A stretch of DNA of 64,000 nt from Ascidia mentula. Taxonomy: Eukaryota > Chordata > Ascidiacea > Phlebobranchia > Ascidiidae. Within the stretch, counting starts at the first letter, position 1; each line of letters begins with the position of its first letter. The notes under the pieces were generated by a model, which saw nothing but the letters and a program-made list of their open reading frames with translations, was not told the origin of the DNA and did not search any database. The position numbers were made by a program, and so were the translations under genes. Positions 63,845-64,000 of the stretch are shown in pieces. Where the stretch lies: NCBI GenBank assembly GCA_947561715.1, contig OX387203.1:18104001-18168000 (forward strand), written 5' to 3'.

Positions 63845-64000
63845 TAGTATTTGTGTGCAAAATTTCAAGTCGCTTGATATAAAAATGTTCAAATCACAGA
63901 CGGACAACTCTCAAAATTACTTAATTACGCCCAACCGTAGCCATCATAGTTTCAAACATGCGTTTTTGTTCGCGAATAAAAAACTAAAACACATAGGCCA

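Larger units (their letters stand above)
1..64000 (+). repeat. 190-bp tandem satellite array, whole window
   Basis: The same unit of about 190 bp recurs with no interruption and no inverted copy: 335 full monomers plus a partial monomer at each edge. Each begins TAGTATT(A/T)GTGTGCAAAA and ends in either TACTGGTATC or AACTGCCATC. Unit length is 190 bp except for 24 monomers, of 189, 191 or 192 bp. Composition is about 35% GC. Most monomers differ by only a few bases, and those bases are shared between blocks, so the array is a set of subfamilies. The unit is close to a nucleosome repeat length. From general knowledge of such arrays, a centromeric or pericentromeric location is the usual explanation, but no flanking sequence is present to place it. 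The monomer matches no satellite I can name. Orientation is given relative to the window only. Confidence 0.98.
61185..64000 (+). repeat. Right-end domain
   Basis: Begins with ordinary A, B and ATGATC, ACGCGCAACC monomers, then L module 8, then CAAACGTAGCC, GTTGCAAAC and CACAGGCGG monomers. Three almost identical AACGAAAAGAC, CAACTTTC monomers follow and then a partial monomer. Private changes include GACATGCGCC near 62664, TTCAGC near 63063 and AACATACG near 63197. Confidence 0.8.

Noticed and set aside
139-63847. Hundreds of overlapping + strand open frames of 60-89 codons, very similar to each other
   Set aside because: They recur at the satellite period and nearly all end at the same TAG at the monomer start. 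They exist only because 190 is 3n+1, so the frame shifts one base per monomer. Many begin at TTG, not ATG. Length variants do not respect the frame. No domain, signal or codon bias suggests a protein.
1-64000. CRISPR array
   Set aside because: Unit of 190 bp with no unique spacers; repeats are contiguous.
1-64000. CENP-B box
   Set aside because: TTCG occurs in each monomer, but the required A and CGGG at the proper spacing are absent; the nearest sequence (TTCGCGAATAAA) does not fit.
1-64000. Telomeric repeats, tRNA, rRNA, or LTR, LINE or DNA-transposon insertions
   Set aside because: No telomere-like short repeat, no conserved RNA gene boxes, no target-site duplication and no break in the 190-bp periodicity was found.
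1-64000. Bacterial or plasmid origin with iterons
   Set aside because: Iterons are short and few; a 337-copy array of nucleosome-sized monomers with HORs is a eukaryotic satellite pattern.

Overview
The whole 64 kb window is one unbroken tandem satellite array. A monomer of about 190 bp runs head to tail in a single orientation from the first base to the last. There are 335 complete monomers between 171 and 63844 (counting each from the TAG of TAGTATT), with a 170-bp partial monomer at the left edge and a 156-bp one at the right. The array therefore continues past both ends. No single-copy DNA, transposon, tRNA, rRNA, CRISPR array or credible gene was seen on either strand. GC is about 35% (66 of 190 bases in a typical monomer). 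This is eukaryotic satellite DNA, of a kind usually found at or near centromeres or in other constitutive heterochromatin. I do not recognise the monomer and will not name a species. An array this long and resolved suggests a long-read assembly.

The interest lies in the array's internal history. Monomers fall into two main haplotypes, A and B, with many recombinants and marked subfamilies. They are arranged in nested higher-order repeats (HORs). 1-11.2 kb: A/B mosaic with 3-, 5-, 8- and 9-monomer duplications, including a 1,710-bp tandem pair with one difference found by eye. 11.2-26.4 kb: a superblock of about 5.7 kb, itself containing a 10-monomer duplication, is repeated as a 6.8-kb copy with six extra monomers. 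26.4-28.9 kb: homogenised run carrying ATGATC. 30.6-32.3 kb: cluster of 191-bp monomers. 32.3-38.9 kb: mosaic with a 12-monomer duplication. 38.9-46.0 kb: 37-monomer near-homogeneous domain with a 570-bp trimer rhythm. 46.0-48.3 kb: partial copy of the 30-32 kb region. 48.3-60 kb: HOR units of 7, 10 and 20 monomers between identical boundary pairs, then a perfect-looking 2,090-bp 11-monomer tandem pair. 60-64 kb: dimer repeats, two unusually divergent monomers, and three almost identical monomers near the end.

Length bookkeeping closes. Seventeen monomers carry the same 1-bp gain, four carry a 2-bp gain, one carries a separate 1-bp gain and two carry 1-bp losses. The net +24 bp equals the phase drift of the monomer across the window. 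All open frames of 60-152 codons are products of the repeat: 190 is 3n+1, so the frame rotates by one base per monomer, and nearly all end at the same TAG. No genes act together here; the candidate system is the satellite itself.
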